A program made the translations under genes and the position numbers. From the IMG/VR virus record IMGVR_UViG_3300027710_000011, positions 124,001-188,000 of that record: 64,000 nt of DNA, one strand, 5' to 3'. This document shows, piece by piece, positions 28,293-38,110 of this stretch (positions within the stretch are counted from its first letter, which is position 1; each line of letters starts with the position of its first letter). The notes under the pieces are model-generated. The model saw only the letters and a list, made by a program, of their open reading frames with translations. It ran no database searches and was not told the DNA's origin. The stretch is from a virus.

Positions 28293-30290
28293 TTAGGCTG
28301 CGGCAGGAGCCGGGGCTGCTCCCGCAGCCCCGGCAGGAGCTTCAGCCTTCTTCGGGGCCAGAGCGGCCAGCGACTTCTTGCAGTAGTTCAGCGAAGCGCT
28401 GTTGTTGGCGAACGCAACCTTCACGGCATTCGAAGTCAGGCCGGCAGCCAGTTGATGCAGAACCTTGCCCAATGCGGGATCGGGTTTGGCATCAGCACCG
28501 GCAGCTTTGGCGGCGTAACCGTTGAAGCTGTTCAAAGCACTCTTGAGCTGACGACTCATGTTGGTCAGAGCAGACATGCTCTTGGCGCTGTTGGCGATCA
28601 CAGTGGCCAGGCCGCGGACTTCAGGAGCAGACAGAGCCGGGATTGCGGTTGTCGCAACTTCGGCCGGGACGTACTGACGGCCGAAAGCCATCTTGGGCAG
28701 ATCAGCAGCAGTCTTGGGAACGTAAGCCCACAGGACTTGGTTGCCAGGCAGAACGGGCGAAGCAAAGCCCTGCGTGCCTTCAGGAGCAGCGGCAACGCCC
28801 AGCGAAGCCAGATCGTTGTTCGGCTTCAGAGCAGCAGCCACGTTGCCGTAGATTGCTTGAACCAGCTTTTCCTTGTTGGCCAAGCTGGCATCACCGGTTT
28901 CACCAGCGCGCTCAACCATCTTGGTGATGCCGTCGACGAAGATGCCGCCGTTGGCAGCAATTTTGTCCAGTGTGCCGTTGACGGACACCATCTGCTGCAC
29001 GATGTTCTTAGGAACAGCGGTGCCGATGGCGAAAGCCTTAGCCAAAGCAGCGTCTTCCAGCGGTTTGTCGGAACGAGCATCGCCCATGGCTGTGGCTTGT
29101 TTCAGCAAGCCAGCTGCTTGTTGACCTTGGAGAACGGCGCCAGAGGCCAGCTTGTCGTAGAAACCGATGACCATGCTGATGAATTTGGCGATGGCGGCCT
29201 TGATGACTTCCCACACGTCCTTGGCGGTCTGCTTGATTTCTTCCAGAGCGATGGAAGTTGCCGAGATGCGGACGCCAGGCTGTTCAAAGGACTCCATGGC
29301 CAGGATGCCGATGGGAGGAGCCAGCTTCAAAGTTTGGTGGATGTGTTCCACAGCCACTTCCAGAACTTGAGCAGCAGCCTTGGGCAGGCCGCCTTCTTCA
29401 GCGCTGGATTCCACGATGTCGGCGATCTTGCTCAGGGCTTCACCACCTTCGTTGTAGGTGTTCAGCTCGGTGGCCATTTCGTCCAGCTCAGGTGCGATCT
29501 GATCAGCAGTGATCATTTCGGGCGAAGAGCCGATGGGGGTGGTATCGGAAGTGACAACCAGGTCTTCCTTGGACACGGCAGCTTCGGCACCTTCTTCGCC
29601 TTCAGCCTTGGTCTCGTCGATGGCGGACTGCACTTCTTCAGCAGCAGCATCCGACTCGGCAGGAGTCGGCGTAGCGTCCACAGCGGGTTCGTCAGCAGCA
29701 GGCACTTCAGCCGCAGGGGCGTCAGCGGCCGGTTCAGCTGCAGGCTCACCGCCTTCAACAGGAGCCGCGTCGGCGGCAGGAACTGCGTCAACCGCAGGCG
29801 CGTCTTCAGCAGGAGGTGCATCGGCAGCAGGTGCTGCGTCAGCAGGAGCATCGGCCGGGACGTCGGCTGCGGGAGCAGCGGCTTCGCCTTCGGCAGGCAC
29901 AGCGTCGACAGCAGGTGCGTCCACAGCGTCAGCAGCGACATCAGCAGCGCCACCGGCATCGGCGGGAGGAACTTCAGCGACAGCTTCAGGCACCACTTCA
30001 GCCACAGGCTCAGCAGGAGCGGGAGGCACTTCCACCACAGCAGTACCTTCGGCCGGCTTGGAAGCTTGTTCCACTTCGACCTTGATGATCACGGTCGGAG
30101 CAGTTGTTTCGGCCACAGGAGCGACTTCGGGAACACCGGCTTCACCAGCGCCGGCGGCCACGGCGTCAGCGGTCGTGTCGGCAGCGGCTTCGGTCGGCAC
30201 AACCGCGGGGACTTCGTCAGATTCCAGAGCGACAGCGGATTGGCGGGCCATCAAGCCGGCGAGAACTGCGCGGTTCAGATTACGTTGCAT
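28293..30290 (-). CDS. Inner-head protein paralog with Ala/Pro-rich prosegment, 665 aa
   Basis: AVALES lies at 19-24, followed by about 210 residues of Ala/Pro/Val/Asp/Glu low-complexity sequence (25-235), then a helical prosegment and two candidate protease sites, LAMES (330-334) and IALEE (347-351). The mature part opens with KDVWEVIKAAIAKFISMVIGFYDKL, like its neighbours. The low-complexity stretch would be removed if both ends are cut. ATG at 30288-30290 with GGAG. The very long open frame on the opposite strand is a by-product of this GC-biased sequence. Confidence 0.7.
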   Translation of the reverse strand: MQRNLNRAVLAGLMARQSAVALESDEVPAVVPTEAAADTTADAVAAGAGEAGVPEVAPVAETTAPTVIIKVEVEQASKPAEGTAVVEVPPAPAEPVAEVVPEAVAEVPPADAGGAADVAADAVDAPAVDAVPAEGEAAAPAADVPADAPADAAPAADAPPAEDAPAVDAVPAADAAPVEGGEPAAEPAADAPAAEVPAADEPAVDATPTPAESDAAAEEVQSAIDETKAEGEEGAEAAVSKEDLVVTSDTTPIGSSPEMITADQIAPELDEMATELNTYNEGGEALSKIADIVESSAEEGGLPKAAAQVLEVAVEHIHQTLKLAPPIGILAMESFEQPGVRISATSIALEEIKQTAKDVWEVIKAAIAKFISMVIGFYDKLASGAVLQGQQAAGLLKQATAMGDARSDKPLEDAALAKAFAIGTAVPKNIVQQMVSVNGTLDKIAANGGIFVDGITKMVERAGETGDASLANKEKLVQAIYGNVAAALKPNNDLASLGVAAAPEGTQGFASPVLPGNQVLWAYVPKTAADLPKMAFGRQYVPAEVATTAIPALSAPEVRGLATVIANSAKSMSALTNMSRQLKSALNSFNGYAAKAAGADAKPDPALGKVLHQLAAGLTSNAVKVAFANNSASLNYCKKSLAALAPKKAEAPAGAAGAAPAPAAA

Positions 30291-30337
30291 GTTGAAACTC
30301 CATTCGAATGGGGATGTACTTTTTGGTACGAATTCAG

Positions 30338-30363
30338 AAAAGCCTACTTCCGGAAAGGCTTTA
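30338..30363 (-). terminator. Weak hairpin
   Basis: AAAGCCT/AGGCTTT stem with a 10-base loop between 30393-30992 and 28293-30290 on the minus strand. Confidence 0.5.
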
Positions 30364-30392
30364 TCTACAGGATTGTGAGGCTGAGGCGTTTT

Positions 30393-30992
30393 TTAATCGT
30401 TCATGCCGAACAAGATGTGACCAGTGGTCAGCATGTCACTGAAGCCGCCGGACTGATGCATCCATTGTTGAACGACTTCGTCGATCGACAAGTTCAACTG
30501 AGCGACTTCGGTCAGATTACGGCGACCAAAGTAAGTGACTGCTTTCTCAGACAACGCAGTCGAACTCACGCGGCGCTCGTCTTCATCCAAGATCACGTTC
30601 CAGTTCTGGACAGCCATGCGGCGATTACCCGTCATCAGGTAGTGCAGCGTGTCATCCAAGAAGTCCCGGTGAGTTTCACCAAAAGAGGGACTTTGGAATT
30701 GAGCTGTATACCACTCAGCGAAGTTTGTGGTACCGAAGGCCAGCATGAAGTCCAGCATGGCTTGTTCTTTGAAGTCGAACTTGCGAGCGTTCAGGTCATT
30801 ACGACCCAGACTCTGGTACGCGCTTTCCACCTTCAAGTTCGCAATGATGACCTTGTCATCGTTGGTATCGAACAAGGAGACGTCGTATTGCAGACGGCCC
30901 GACGGACGAGGCTTGCGTTCCAGGATTGGCTCAAGCTGGGCACCCAGGAAACCTCGTGGGTAAATCTTGAACTTTCCGAGAAGGCTGTTCAT
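30393..30992 (-). CDS. Probable virion protein, 199 aa
   Basis: ATG overlaps the stop of the upstream gene (TAATG), with GGAGGG inside that gene as ribosome site. Globular mixed alpha/beta composition. No motif or family was recognised. The context between inner-head and structural genes suggests a head or tail component. Confidence 0.65.
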   Translation of the reverse strand: MNSLLGKFKIYPRGFLGAQLEPILERKPRPSGRLQYDVSLFDTNDDKVIIANLKVESAYQSLGRNDLNARKFDFKEQAMLDFMLAFGTTNFAEWYTAQFQSPSFGETHRDFLDDTLHYLMTGNRRMAVQNWNVILDEDERRVSSTALSEKAVTYFGRRNLTEVAQLNLSIDEVVQQWMHQSGGFSDMLTTGHILFGMND

Positions 30993-31882
30993 TACGCACC
31001 CTCCAGCTCAGCCACGGTTGCTTGCATAGCTTGCACACGTGACTCGCATTGAGCGATGGTCTTCTCCAGCTTGGCGTTCGGGCGCTTGGCTTGGAGTTCC
31101 TTCATGAGCTGCAAACGCAACTCGATGAGGCGCAGCTCTTCCTTGGATTCGTTGAAGCGAGCGACTTGCCACTCGGCAATCACCATGCGAACGAAGTAGA
31201 TCGGATTTGCCTTGGTGGCAATGATGCCTGCCTTCATCGGATCGAGCTTGTTGAGGCCCACCGTGGAGTTCAGGTTGTTCTCGTTGGATTCGCTGACCGT
31301 GATTTCAGGGACTTCGTTCAGCTTCTTCATCACCGTAGCAACGTCGCCGATGGCAGTACCGTAGGCGACCAAGAAGTCGCTGAAGGTTTCTTCCAACCAC
31401 TTGCGCTCGTCCTTGGTGATGGAATCTTCGATCACGGTGCCGGATTCTTCATACCGGGCGCTCTCGTAAACGAAGATCATATTCAGCCACTTGCGGCCGT
31501 ACTTGGACACCAGGTAGATTGCGTTGACGTACTGCAGCACAGCGGCTTGCTTGTAGGTCAGGCCCAGCGACGACACTTGCCCAGACAGGTTTGCTTGCAC
31601 CAGCTTCTCAGCCGTGTTCAAGTTTTCCTGCACCGTCTTCAGATGGTGAGCGATGTGAACAATGGGGTTACCATTGTCAGGGCCGGAAACGCTGCGCTTG
31701 AAGTCGGAAACCATACCGGAGATGGTCTCATCCTTGAACTTCCAACTGCGAGCCAAGTCGGCCGCGAAGCTGTAGGATGCTTGAAGCTTTTCGAGTTCAC
31801 CACGAGTGATGCGGATGTCCTCGATGATGGTGTCCTTGTTGAAAATGGCCACCAGTTTCGAAACGAAGTCTTTGAATTTCAT
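30992..31882 (-). CDS. Probable virion protein with C-terminal coiled coil, 296 aa
   Basis: The frame opens at a GTG (31906); ATG at 31880-31882 gives the more typical N-terminus MKFKDFVSKLVAIF but lacks a good ribosome site, so the start is uncertain. The C-terminal 60 residues (ELRLIELRLQLMKEL...CESRVQAMQATVAELEGA) form a likely coiled coil. The rest is helical. Coupled to the 199-residue gene downstream. Confidence 0.62.
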   Translation of the reverse strand: MKFKDFVSKLVAIFNKDTIIEDIRITRGELEKLQASYSFAADLARSWKFKDETISGMVSDFKRSVSGPDNGNPIVHIAHHLKTVQENLNTAEKLVQANLSGQVSSLGLTYKQAAVLQYVNAIYLVSKYGRKWLNMIFVYESARYEESGTVIEDSITKDERKWLEETFSDFLVAYGTAIGDVATVMKKLNEVPEITVSESNENNLNSTVGLNKLDPMKAGIIATKANPIYFVRMVIAEWQVARFNESKEELRLIELRLQLMKELQAKRPNAKLEKTIAQCESRVQAMQATVAELEGA

Positions 31883-31948
31883 AAGGTCTACGGACCCGAC
31901 TCTCACGCCGGGCGCGTCTCCTGAATAAGAAGGTTGGAAGATAACTCT

Positions 31949-31974
31949 AGACTGGGAGGCACACCTCCCAGTCT
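31949..31974 (-). terminator. Rho-independent terminator
   Basis: Perfect stem AGACTGGGAGG/CCTCCCAGTCT with a 4-base loop, just after the stop of 31982-33118. Confidence 0.82.
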
Positions 31975-31981
31975 ATTGTTT

Positions 31982-33118
31982 TTAGAACGATGGCGAAGAG
32001 CCGAGGCGGTACGCCGAAAGGATGTCCGAGATATCGGGACCGGAACCCTTGTTGGCAGCCTTCAGGTCACGGAAAGAAACGCTGACAGGATCAGGAATGC
32101 CGCGGGTGTAGAAAGTCGCACGATCGCGACCCGTATCCACAACGACCAGGATCATCAGGTAGGTCTTTTCGAAAACCTTCTGACGTGCTTTGGAGTCCGC
32201 CATGCGCAGGCCCAGGGCGACTTCGGCTTCCAGACGGGTGTCATCAGACATGATGAGCAGATTGGAAGCCGTGGCGACCGAGAAGTTGCCGGTCACCAAG
32301 CTGGCAACGGCATTGTTCGAGCGGCGGCTCAGGATCGACGAGTAGATGCCGGCCTTGTCGTCCTTCAGATGTTGCTTGTGAGCATCCACCAAATCTTGAC
32401 AAGCAATCAGGTCGCGGAAGAACTCGATTTCACCCGAACGCCACTGGTAAACACGTTCGCTGAACGACACGTCTTTACTTCCGGCGCTAAGAATATGAAT
32501 GAGACTCTTTGGTGTGATGGAATTTGCCATCAGTCGCACCGACACCGGGATGCAGACTTTGTTGTCACCATCGCTCACCGTGACGTTGATCATTTTGCCA
32601 ACTGACAGGTTCGACAGTTGACGAAGTTCTGCGTTGACGTCCTTCTCGACGCTGGCAGATTCCATGGCAATCGCAGCTTGCTCACGATTGCGGATGTCGC
32701 CAGGAACCGGCAGCCGGTGCTCGAAGCTTTGGTAGGATTCCATACCGAGGCTGATCAGATCAACGCGGTCCTTGCCTTCGGCGTATTGTTCCAAACCAAG
32801 CATGTGGCCGGCGATGGAAGCTTTGCCATCACGGTTCGGATTGAGCTTCTCCAAAGTCTTGATGACTTCGACCTGGCCGACACTTGTTGTCAGCGCGGCG
32901 GCTTGCAAGTAGTAGCCACTGAACAAAGCCAACAGGCTTTGCTGGATGTCCGGCAGAGCTTCATTGCTCAGCAACGTTTGGTCGATGAGCAGAAGAGGTT
33001 CGACGCGAGCAGCGCTTGTGTAACCAACCAGGGAATCAGACCCTTCGCGGACACCGGCAAGCATCTTGGTAGCTTGCTGCAAAGCAGCAATGCCGGTAGA
33101 AGCAACTTGTTCGTACAT
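31982..33118 (-). CDS. Probable virion structural protein, 378 aa
   Basis: Globular helical and beta mixture without catalytic motifs; residues 120-155 contain a GMESYQSFEH...AIAMESASVEKD stretch with A-M-E triplets that could be protease sites. ATG at 33116-33118 with AAGGAA. It is divergent from the plus-strand gene at 33149 with only 30 bases between starts, so any promoters must overlap or lie within coding sequence. Confidence 0.65.
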   Translation of the reverse strand: MYEQVASTGIAALQQATKMLAGVREGSDSLVGYTSAARVEPLLLIDQTLLSNEALPDIQQSLLALFSGYYLQAAALTTSVGQVEVIKTLEKLNPNRDGKASIAGHMLGLEQYAEGKDRVDLISLGMESYQSFEHRLPVPGDIRNREQAAIAMESASVEKDVNAELRQLSNLSVGKMINVTVSDGDNKVCIPVSVRLMANSITPKSLIHILSAGSKDVSFSERVYQWRSGEIEFFRDLIACQDLVDAHKQHLKDDKAGIYSSILSRRSNNAVASLVTGNFSVATASNLLIMSDDTRLEAEVALGLRMADSKARQKVFEKTYLMILVVVDTGRDRATFYTRGIPDPVSVSFRDLKAANKGSGPDISDILSAYRLGSSPSF

Positions 33119-33148
33119 GATGTATTCCTTAGACAGGATTGATTTCCA

Positions 33149-34234
33149 ATGGGTAATTTAACTTACGACAATCTACAGACGCCTGATGGATCCAGTTCAG
33201 CCATTAAGGCCAAGCTCGATGAAATCAGTGCTAACAACTCGATTGGTCAGATCAGCACGGCGGTTTTCGATACCATCTACGGTATCAACCATCGGCAAAC
33301 TCCCAACTCGGTTGCTATCAACAAAGACTATTATGGTCTGACGTTTTTCACCAGACCAAATATGAACATGCGCACTGCAAACATTCGAGCAGTGCGTCAA
33401 TTCATTCCTCTCCTGAGCACAGAAGAAAAGAGTATGGGTCGCGCGATCCGTGCCATGTTGGACACAGATGCGAGTGAACATCAACACGACACTCCTCTGA
33501 TCGACAATGAACAAGCGTTCATACCTATTCTCACAAACCAACTGGAGTCAATCTCTGGATGGCCTGATGTGACGGTTCCGTTTTATACAACGAAGCCTGG
33601 TGCATATGGTGAAGAGGTCAGTTTTGCTGACGGCATCACGCAGATCTACAGATCATACGATATACGAGCTAACTTTCGTAATATCAACGGTGATCCGATT
33701 ATGAATTTGTTCTTGTACTGGTGCTGGTATCAGTCCATGGCATTTCAAGGTATCGTTACTCCGTACATGAGGCATTTGATTCAAAACACGATGGATTACA
33801 ACACGCGAATTTATCGCTTGGTTTTGGATGAATCTCGTCGCTACGTTCAGAAGATTGGTGCATGCGGCGCAGCCTTCCCGATCGATACCCCGATTGGCAA
33901 CGCATTCAACTTTGACTCTGACGGCCCTATCAATCGCGGTAACGATAAAATCTCGATTACGTTCCATTGCAATGGCGCAATGTATCAAGACCCAATCTTG
34001 GTGCATGAGTTCAACCAAACTGTTTGTGGTCAAAACGCAAACATGATTGGTACGGATGAAGAGCGTTCGAGGAGGCTTGTGAAGTTGACGCCTATCGAGT
34101 GCAATGTTTTCAATCATCGCGGTTATCCACGTATTGATCCCGATACGTACGAACTGCAATGGTGGGTCAAGATAGCTGAATATCGCGAACTGCTCGGGTC
34201 TAACTCTAATGATGATCCGTTGGCAGATTTCTAA
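33149..34234 (+). CDS. Probable virion structural protein, 361 aa
   Basis: Aromatic-rich protein of the type common among jumbo-phage virion proteins (YYGLTFFTRPNMNMRT at about 62-77, WCWYQSMAFQGIVTPYMRH around 190-210). No named family. AGGA lies ten bases before the ATG. Twenty-one bases separate it from the 974-residue gene downstream, so the two form a plus-strand pair embedded in minus-strand territory. Confidence 0.65.
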   Translation: MGNLTYDNLQTPDGSSSAIKAKLDEISANNSIGQISTAVFDTIYGINHRQTPNSVAINKDYYGLTFFTRPNMNMRTANIRAVRQFIPLLSTEEKSMGRAIRAMLDTDASEHQHDTPLIDNEQAFIPILTNQLESISGWPDVTVPFYTTKPGAYGEEVSFADGITQIYRSYDIRANFRNINGDPIMNLFLYWCWYQSMAFQGIVTPYMRHLIQNTMDYNTRIYRLVLDESRRYVQKIGACGAAFPIDTPIGNAFNFDSDGPINRGNDKISITFHCNGAMYQDPILVHEFNQTVCGQNANMIGTDEERSRRLVKLTPIECNVFNHRGYPRIDPDTYELQWWVKIAEYRELLGSNSNDDPLADF

Positions 34235-34255
34235 AAACTACTGAGAAAATTCCTC

Positions 34256-37180
34256 ATGAACAACACAGTCGCTTCCCGTCTAGGGGATGTATCGAAATTC
34301 ATGTACAACCCCTCGGCAATTCAACGAGCTGCGGTTGGCTTGATTTCAGCAGTGACGAACGGCGAGATTGAACTTGTTGATCCGAGCAATCCGGTGGTCA
34401 TGTGTATTGAAAATGCATCGATCAATACTGCTGCTTGGATGATCGAGAATGCAGCTCTGACTCGTCGCCAATACCCGGCTGCTGCCCAGACGATCGAAGA
34501 TCTCTATCCTCACATGAGCGATAAAGATTACATCGATCGCTTTGCAGTACCCACTAAAGGCAACTTCGTCTTCTTCTTCGGTGAAGATGAGATCTTGTCT
34601 AAGCTGGTGGCCGATGCCAGCAACAACGGTGTTCGTAAAGTTGTGATTCCTCGCAACACTTACGTGACGGTCAACGATACGGTATTCAGCTTGCAATACC
34701 CGATCGAGATTCGCCAGATGGCTCACGGTGGTTTGCAGATCGTTTACGACGTAGATGCGCTGTCTCCGCTCCAACGCCTGGCTACCAACTTGATCGAATG
34801 GAAGATCTTGACTGCTGCTGACGGTACTCGTCTGCTGGCCTTCTCGGTCGAGATGACTCAGTTCAAGATCAACAGCCAAAACAACTCAGTGACGAACGCC
34901 ACTGGTTTTGTGCAGAACATCGCGATCACTGATCAATTCTTCTTTGGTCGTGTGTTTCAAAAGAACAACGATGGTTCGTACAAAGAACTGGCTACCACTC
35001 ACACGGAAGAGATCTTTGATCCGGCGACACCTACCGCTGTCTTCACGGTCTTAGAAGGCTCTGTTCGCGTCAAGATCCCTCAGGTCTACTTGACAACAGG
35101 AATGGTGAGTGGTTCGATTCGGATTGACATCTACGAAACCAAAGGTGTTTTGTCGATGAACATGATCTCGTATCGTCCCGAGCAATACTTGCTCAAGTAC
35201 GAAGCATACAGTCCGAGCGAGAAGAATGAGTACGTTGCTCCTTTGGCAACATTGCGCATCAACAGCGTGATGTCGTCTTCGGTGATCAACGCTGGTCAGA
35301 ACGGTCTGACATTCGAGCAGCTTCGCAAACGCGTTATCAGCAATGCGATTGGCTCTCCTGATCTCCCGATTACCAATACGCAGATCGAAGCATCTCTGGA
35401 GCGTGAAGGTTACGCTGTTGTTAAGAACATTGACAACATCACCAATCGTGCATTCCTGGCTGCTCGCTCGTTGCCTGATCCGCAAGCCAGTGAATTGATC
35501 ACAGCAGCTGCTGCGGGTATCAGCACGTTGTCTACTTCAGTCGAAGACGTTGTCAAGGTCTCTACGGTTGTGAATAACGGTGACGTTGTCACGATCAAGC
35601 CAGAGACCTTGTACAAGAACATCAACGGTGTTGTGCAGATTGTTTCTGATTCTGAAGTGTCTGCGCTGAGCGCAATGCCTCCTGATCAGATGGCGATCGT
35701 GGTCAACAATGCCAACTACATGTACACGCCTTTCTACTACGTGATGGATTCGTCCAGCAACGAGTTTGGTTTGCGTGCCTACCACTTGGATACTCCTATT
35801 GTGGAATCCAAGTCGTTCATTGGCGAGAACGATACGACGCTGTTGCAAGTCGGTACTGACCAGTACTCAATCATTCGGTCCGCAAACGGCTATGTGATTG
35901 AAATCCAGACCAAGAGCTCTGATGACTGGAAGGGTTTGCGAGACGATCAAGTGTTTGTCCAGCTGGCTTACATCCCGACGGGCGACGTTGATCGCGCTTA
36001 CGTGCAAGGCATGCTGGTCGGTAAGTCGGATGAGGGTGAACGCATCTATCACTTCCCGATCAATACCACTTGGAAGATTGGCGCAGATAACGAGATGCAA
36101 GTCTCGTCGTTCCTGATGTTCAACAATACACCTCGCAATGTGAACTTGCCGTTGCTGAAGGACTTCGATGTTCTTTACTCGACAAACACGCCTCGTGGTG
36201 CCAATTGGGTTGTGAGTAATACAGACGCGTTCTTGGGCTACTTCTTGCTGCCTCAGGATACGTACGCCATTACTCACGAGACTCTGTCGGTGCGCTTGGG
36301 TCACTTCTTGAAATACTTGTGGTGCCGTGCTCGCACTATTGTTGGTGAAGCCAATTACGAGAAATGGGCGATGGATGTTCCTGCTCTTTACGCAGAGGAC
36401 ATTTATCAAACAGATCCAGTGACCGGTTCTGCATTTGAGATTGATGCTGACGGAAACCTTCAATACACGATTCTCCACAAGAAGGGTGATCCTGTTATCG
36501 ATGATCATGAACGACCTGTTTACAAGCATCGTATCGGCGACATCAAGCTTGACGCCTACGACAGTCCTATCGTGATCAACTCACGCAATCTGGTTCGCCA
36601 GATGGACATGTTCTTGATTGAAGGCAGTTACTACCTGGCCACTAACCAGGTGACTGCTGAGTATCGGAACTACTTGCGTACGACGGTGGTGGATTGGCTG
36701 ACAGAAGACTTGCCCAGCATGGGTAACAACCTTCTGGAACAAACCAGTCTGTTCTACTACCCGATCACAAGCGTGGGACTGATCAAGGTCTTGTTCGCTA
36801 ACGGCCTGGAAACCTATCTAGAAGCCGGTCAATCGTTCCGCTGTACCCTGTACGTCAACAGTGCTGTGTACAACAACTACGACCTGCGTGCGACACTGAC
36901 TGTGAACACCATCAAGACGATCAGTCTTGAGTTGCAAAAGCGCATTGTGTCAATGTCCAACATCATTGACGCATTGAAGACTTCCTACAAGGACGACGTC
37001 ATTTCGATTGAGATGTCCGGTCTGGGTGGGAACAAGAATCTCAACGTGGTAACGATCATCGATGATGCGCAGCGCTTGTCGCTTCGTAAGATGTTGGTGA
37101 CTCGTAACGACGAGACGCTTGGTTTGCAAGAAGGTGTCGAAGTTACGTTTGTGCTTCACGAAAGAGCTAGTTTGATGTAA
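34256..37180 (+). CDS. Large probable virion structural protein, 974 aa
   Basis: A very long beta-rich protein without catalytic motifs, expected for a tail or baseplate component. The frame is clean throughout, with plus-strand codon bias. The ribosome site is weak (GAGAAAATTCCTC). It ends at a large hairpin shared with the convergent endonuclease-like gene. No family was recognised. Confidence 0.7.
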   Translation: MNNTVASRLGDVSKFMYNPSAIQRAAVGLISAVTNGEIELVDPSNPVVMCIENASINTAAWMIENAALTRRQYPAAAQTIEDLYPHMSDKDYIDRFAVPTKGNFVFFFGEDEILSKLVADASNNGVRKVVIPRNTYVTVNDTVFSLQYPIEIRQMAHGGLQIVYDVDALSPLQRLATNLIEWKILTAADGTRLLAFSVEMTQFKINSQNNSVTNATGFVQNIAITDQFFFGRVFQKNNDGSYKELATTHTEEIFDPATPTAVFTVLEGSVRVKIPQVYLTTGMVSGSIRIDIYETKGVLSMNMISYRPEQYLLKYEAYSPSEKNEYVAPLATLRINSVMSSSVINAGQNGLTFEQLRKRVISNAIGSPDLPITNTQIEASLEREGYAVVKNIDNITNRAFLAARSLPDPQASELITAAAAGISTLSTSVEDVVKVSTVVNNGDVVTIKPETLYKNINGVVQIVSDSEVSALSAMPPDQMAIVVNNANYMYTPFYYVMDSSSNEFGLRAYHLDTPIVESKSFIGENDTTLLQVGTDQYSIIRSANGYVIEIQTKSSDDWKGLRDDQVFVQLAYIPTGDVDRAYVQGMLVGKSDEGERIYHFPINTTWKIGADNEMQVSSFLMFNNTPRNVNLPLLKDFDVLYSTNTPRGANWVVSNTDAFLGYFLLPQDTYAITHETLSVRLGHFLKYLWCRARTIVGEANYEKWAMDVPALYAEDIYQTDPVTGSAFEIDADGNLQYTILHKKGDPVIDDHERPVYKHRIGDIKLDAYDSPIVINSRNLVRQMDMFLIEGSYYLATNQVTAEYRNYLRTTVVDWLTEDLPSMGNNLLEQTSLFYYPITSVGLIKVLFANGLETYLEAGQSFRCTLYVNSAVYNNYDLRATLTVNTIKTISLELQKRIVSMSNIIDALKTSYKDDVISIEMSGLGGNKNLNVVTIIDDAQRLSLRKMLVTRNDETLGLQEGVEVTFVLHERASLM

Positions 37181-37199
37181 AAAATAAAAGGAGTGTTGG

Positions 37200-37248
37200 A
37201 AGGAGTGTAACCGCCATAGCTAAAAAGCTAATGGCGGTTACACTCCTT
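37200..37248. terminator. Bidirectional terminator
   Basis: Stem of about 18 bases (AAGGAGTGTAACCGCCAT / ATGGCGGTTACACTCCTT) plus an inner AGCT/AGCT pair, between convergent genes 34256-37180 (+) and 37254-37967 (-). A-tract and T-tract on both sides allow function in both directions. Confidence 0.88.
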
Positions 37249-37253
37249 TTATT

Positions 37254-37967
37254 TTACGTCTTATTTACAGCTTCTTCTATTGACAACTTATCCCGATTGA
37301 TTCTTTGATGAAGTTTCCAATACGGGATCCCTGATGATTTTGATATCTCAGAGAGACTCATCTGTTGTCCATTGAATAAGAAAGTTTTTGGTTGTGTGAG
37401 TGGGCCAAAAACCTTATCTAGTGGCCAGTTGTTATTTAATCGATTTTCAAGTGTAGCTACTTCAATCCCGATTAAATTGGACCATTCAGAAAGCGTAAGC
37501 GTCTTATCATCAAAAGTGTAAGTGCTTGGTTTGCGAATTTCAGGATTTAAAGCTTCGCTGACGCTAGCGCCTTTACTTAATCTTGTATAAATTGTCTTAG
37601 CAGAAACATTCAACTTTCTGCTCATTTCAGCTACAGTTCCTTTATTTCCATCGTGTTCCAGTACGACATTTGTTCTAAGATTGTTAGCTTGCTCCATAGG
37701 AGTTGCCCAACGACAATTACCAGGTTCGTAATTCCCATTCATGTCGGGGAAGCGATCAATTGAATATTCAGGGCCAGGCTTAGAACCCATATCGGTATAG
37801 AAGTTTTCGAAAGAATTCCTCCATCGATCACAAATCGTAATACCACGACCACCGTAGTTGTGATAAGCAGGATTATTTTGATTAAAACAACGAGCGATCA
37901 TGCTACACCAGCTTTGGTACTCGCTAGTCTTGGACATTCCGTGCGTGCTATTTATACCAGTTACCAT
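37254..37967 (-). CDS. Homing-endonuclease-like protein (YGGRGI / HNH-like family), 237 aa
   Basis: Same family as 17166-17735: YQSWCSMIARC...YGGRGITICDRW...SIDRFPDMNGNYEPGNCRWAT...EQANNLR in about residues 18-95, then three helix-turn-helix modules (KGTVAEMSRKLNVS, LTLSEWSNLIGIE, MSLSEISKSSGIP). The open frame extends upstream, but ATG at 37965-37967 is chosen because GGAGG lies eight bases before it; the extension overlaps the neighbouring gene's end and terminator. A+T-rich, with its own candidate early promoter and a terminator at each side: an independent insertion between structural units. Confidence 0.82.
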   Translation of the reverse strand: MVTGINSTHGMSKTSEYQSWCSMIARCFNQNNPAYHNYGGRGITICDRWRNSFENFYTDMGSKPGPEYSIDRFPDMNGNYEPGNCRWATPMEQANNLRTNVVLEHDGNKGTVAEMSRKLNVSAKTIYTRLSKGASVSEALNPEIRKPSTYTFDDKTLTLSEWSNLIGIEVATLENRLNNNWPLDKVFGPLTQPKTFLFNGQQMSLSEISKSSGIPYWKLHQRINRDKLSIEEAVNKT

Positions 37968-37996
37968 AATGCCATCCTCCAATTCTTGACACAAAG

Positions 37997-38005
37997 GTGA
38001 TATGT
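37997..38005 (-). promoter_or_regulatory. Candidate early promoter element ACATATCAC
   Basis: Minus-strand ACATATCAC, extended as CCACATATCACC, 29 bases upstream of the start at 37967. The identical 12-mer occurs upstream of 47540-48088. Confidence 0.55.
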
Positions 38006-38065
38006 GGTTATAAAACCGTAGACTTCGTTCTGCATGAGCGCGCAAGTCTTCGTTAATTGAGACGT

Positions 38066-38097
38066 CATAAATGGAGGGATCACTCCCTCCATTTATG
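38066..38097 (-). terminator. Rho-independent terminator
   Basis: Fourteen-base stem CATAAATGGAGGGA/TCCCTCCATTTATG with a TCAC loop after the 38111-39562 gene. Confidence 0.88.
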
Positions 38098-38110
38098 CTA
38101 TCTAGTTTGT

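Noticed and set aside
28452-31052. An 866-codon open frame on the plus strand
   Set aside because: It lies antisense to the inner-head protein genes. Its composition (Ser/Gly/Arg/Phe-rich repeats) is what the reverse complement of Ala/Pro/Glu codons gives, and it has no ribosome site.
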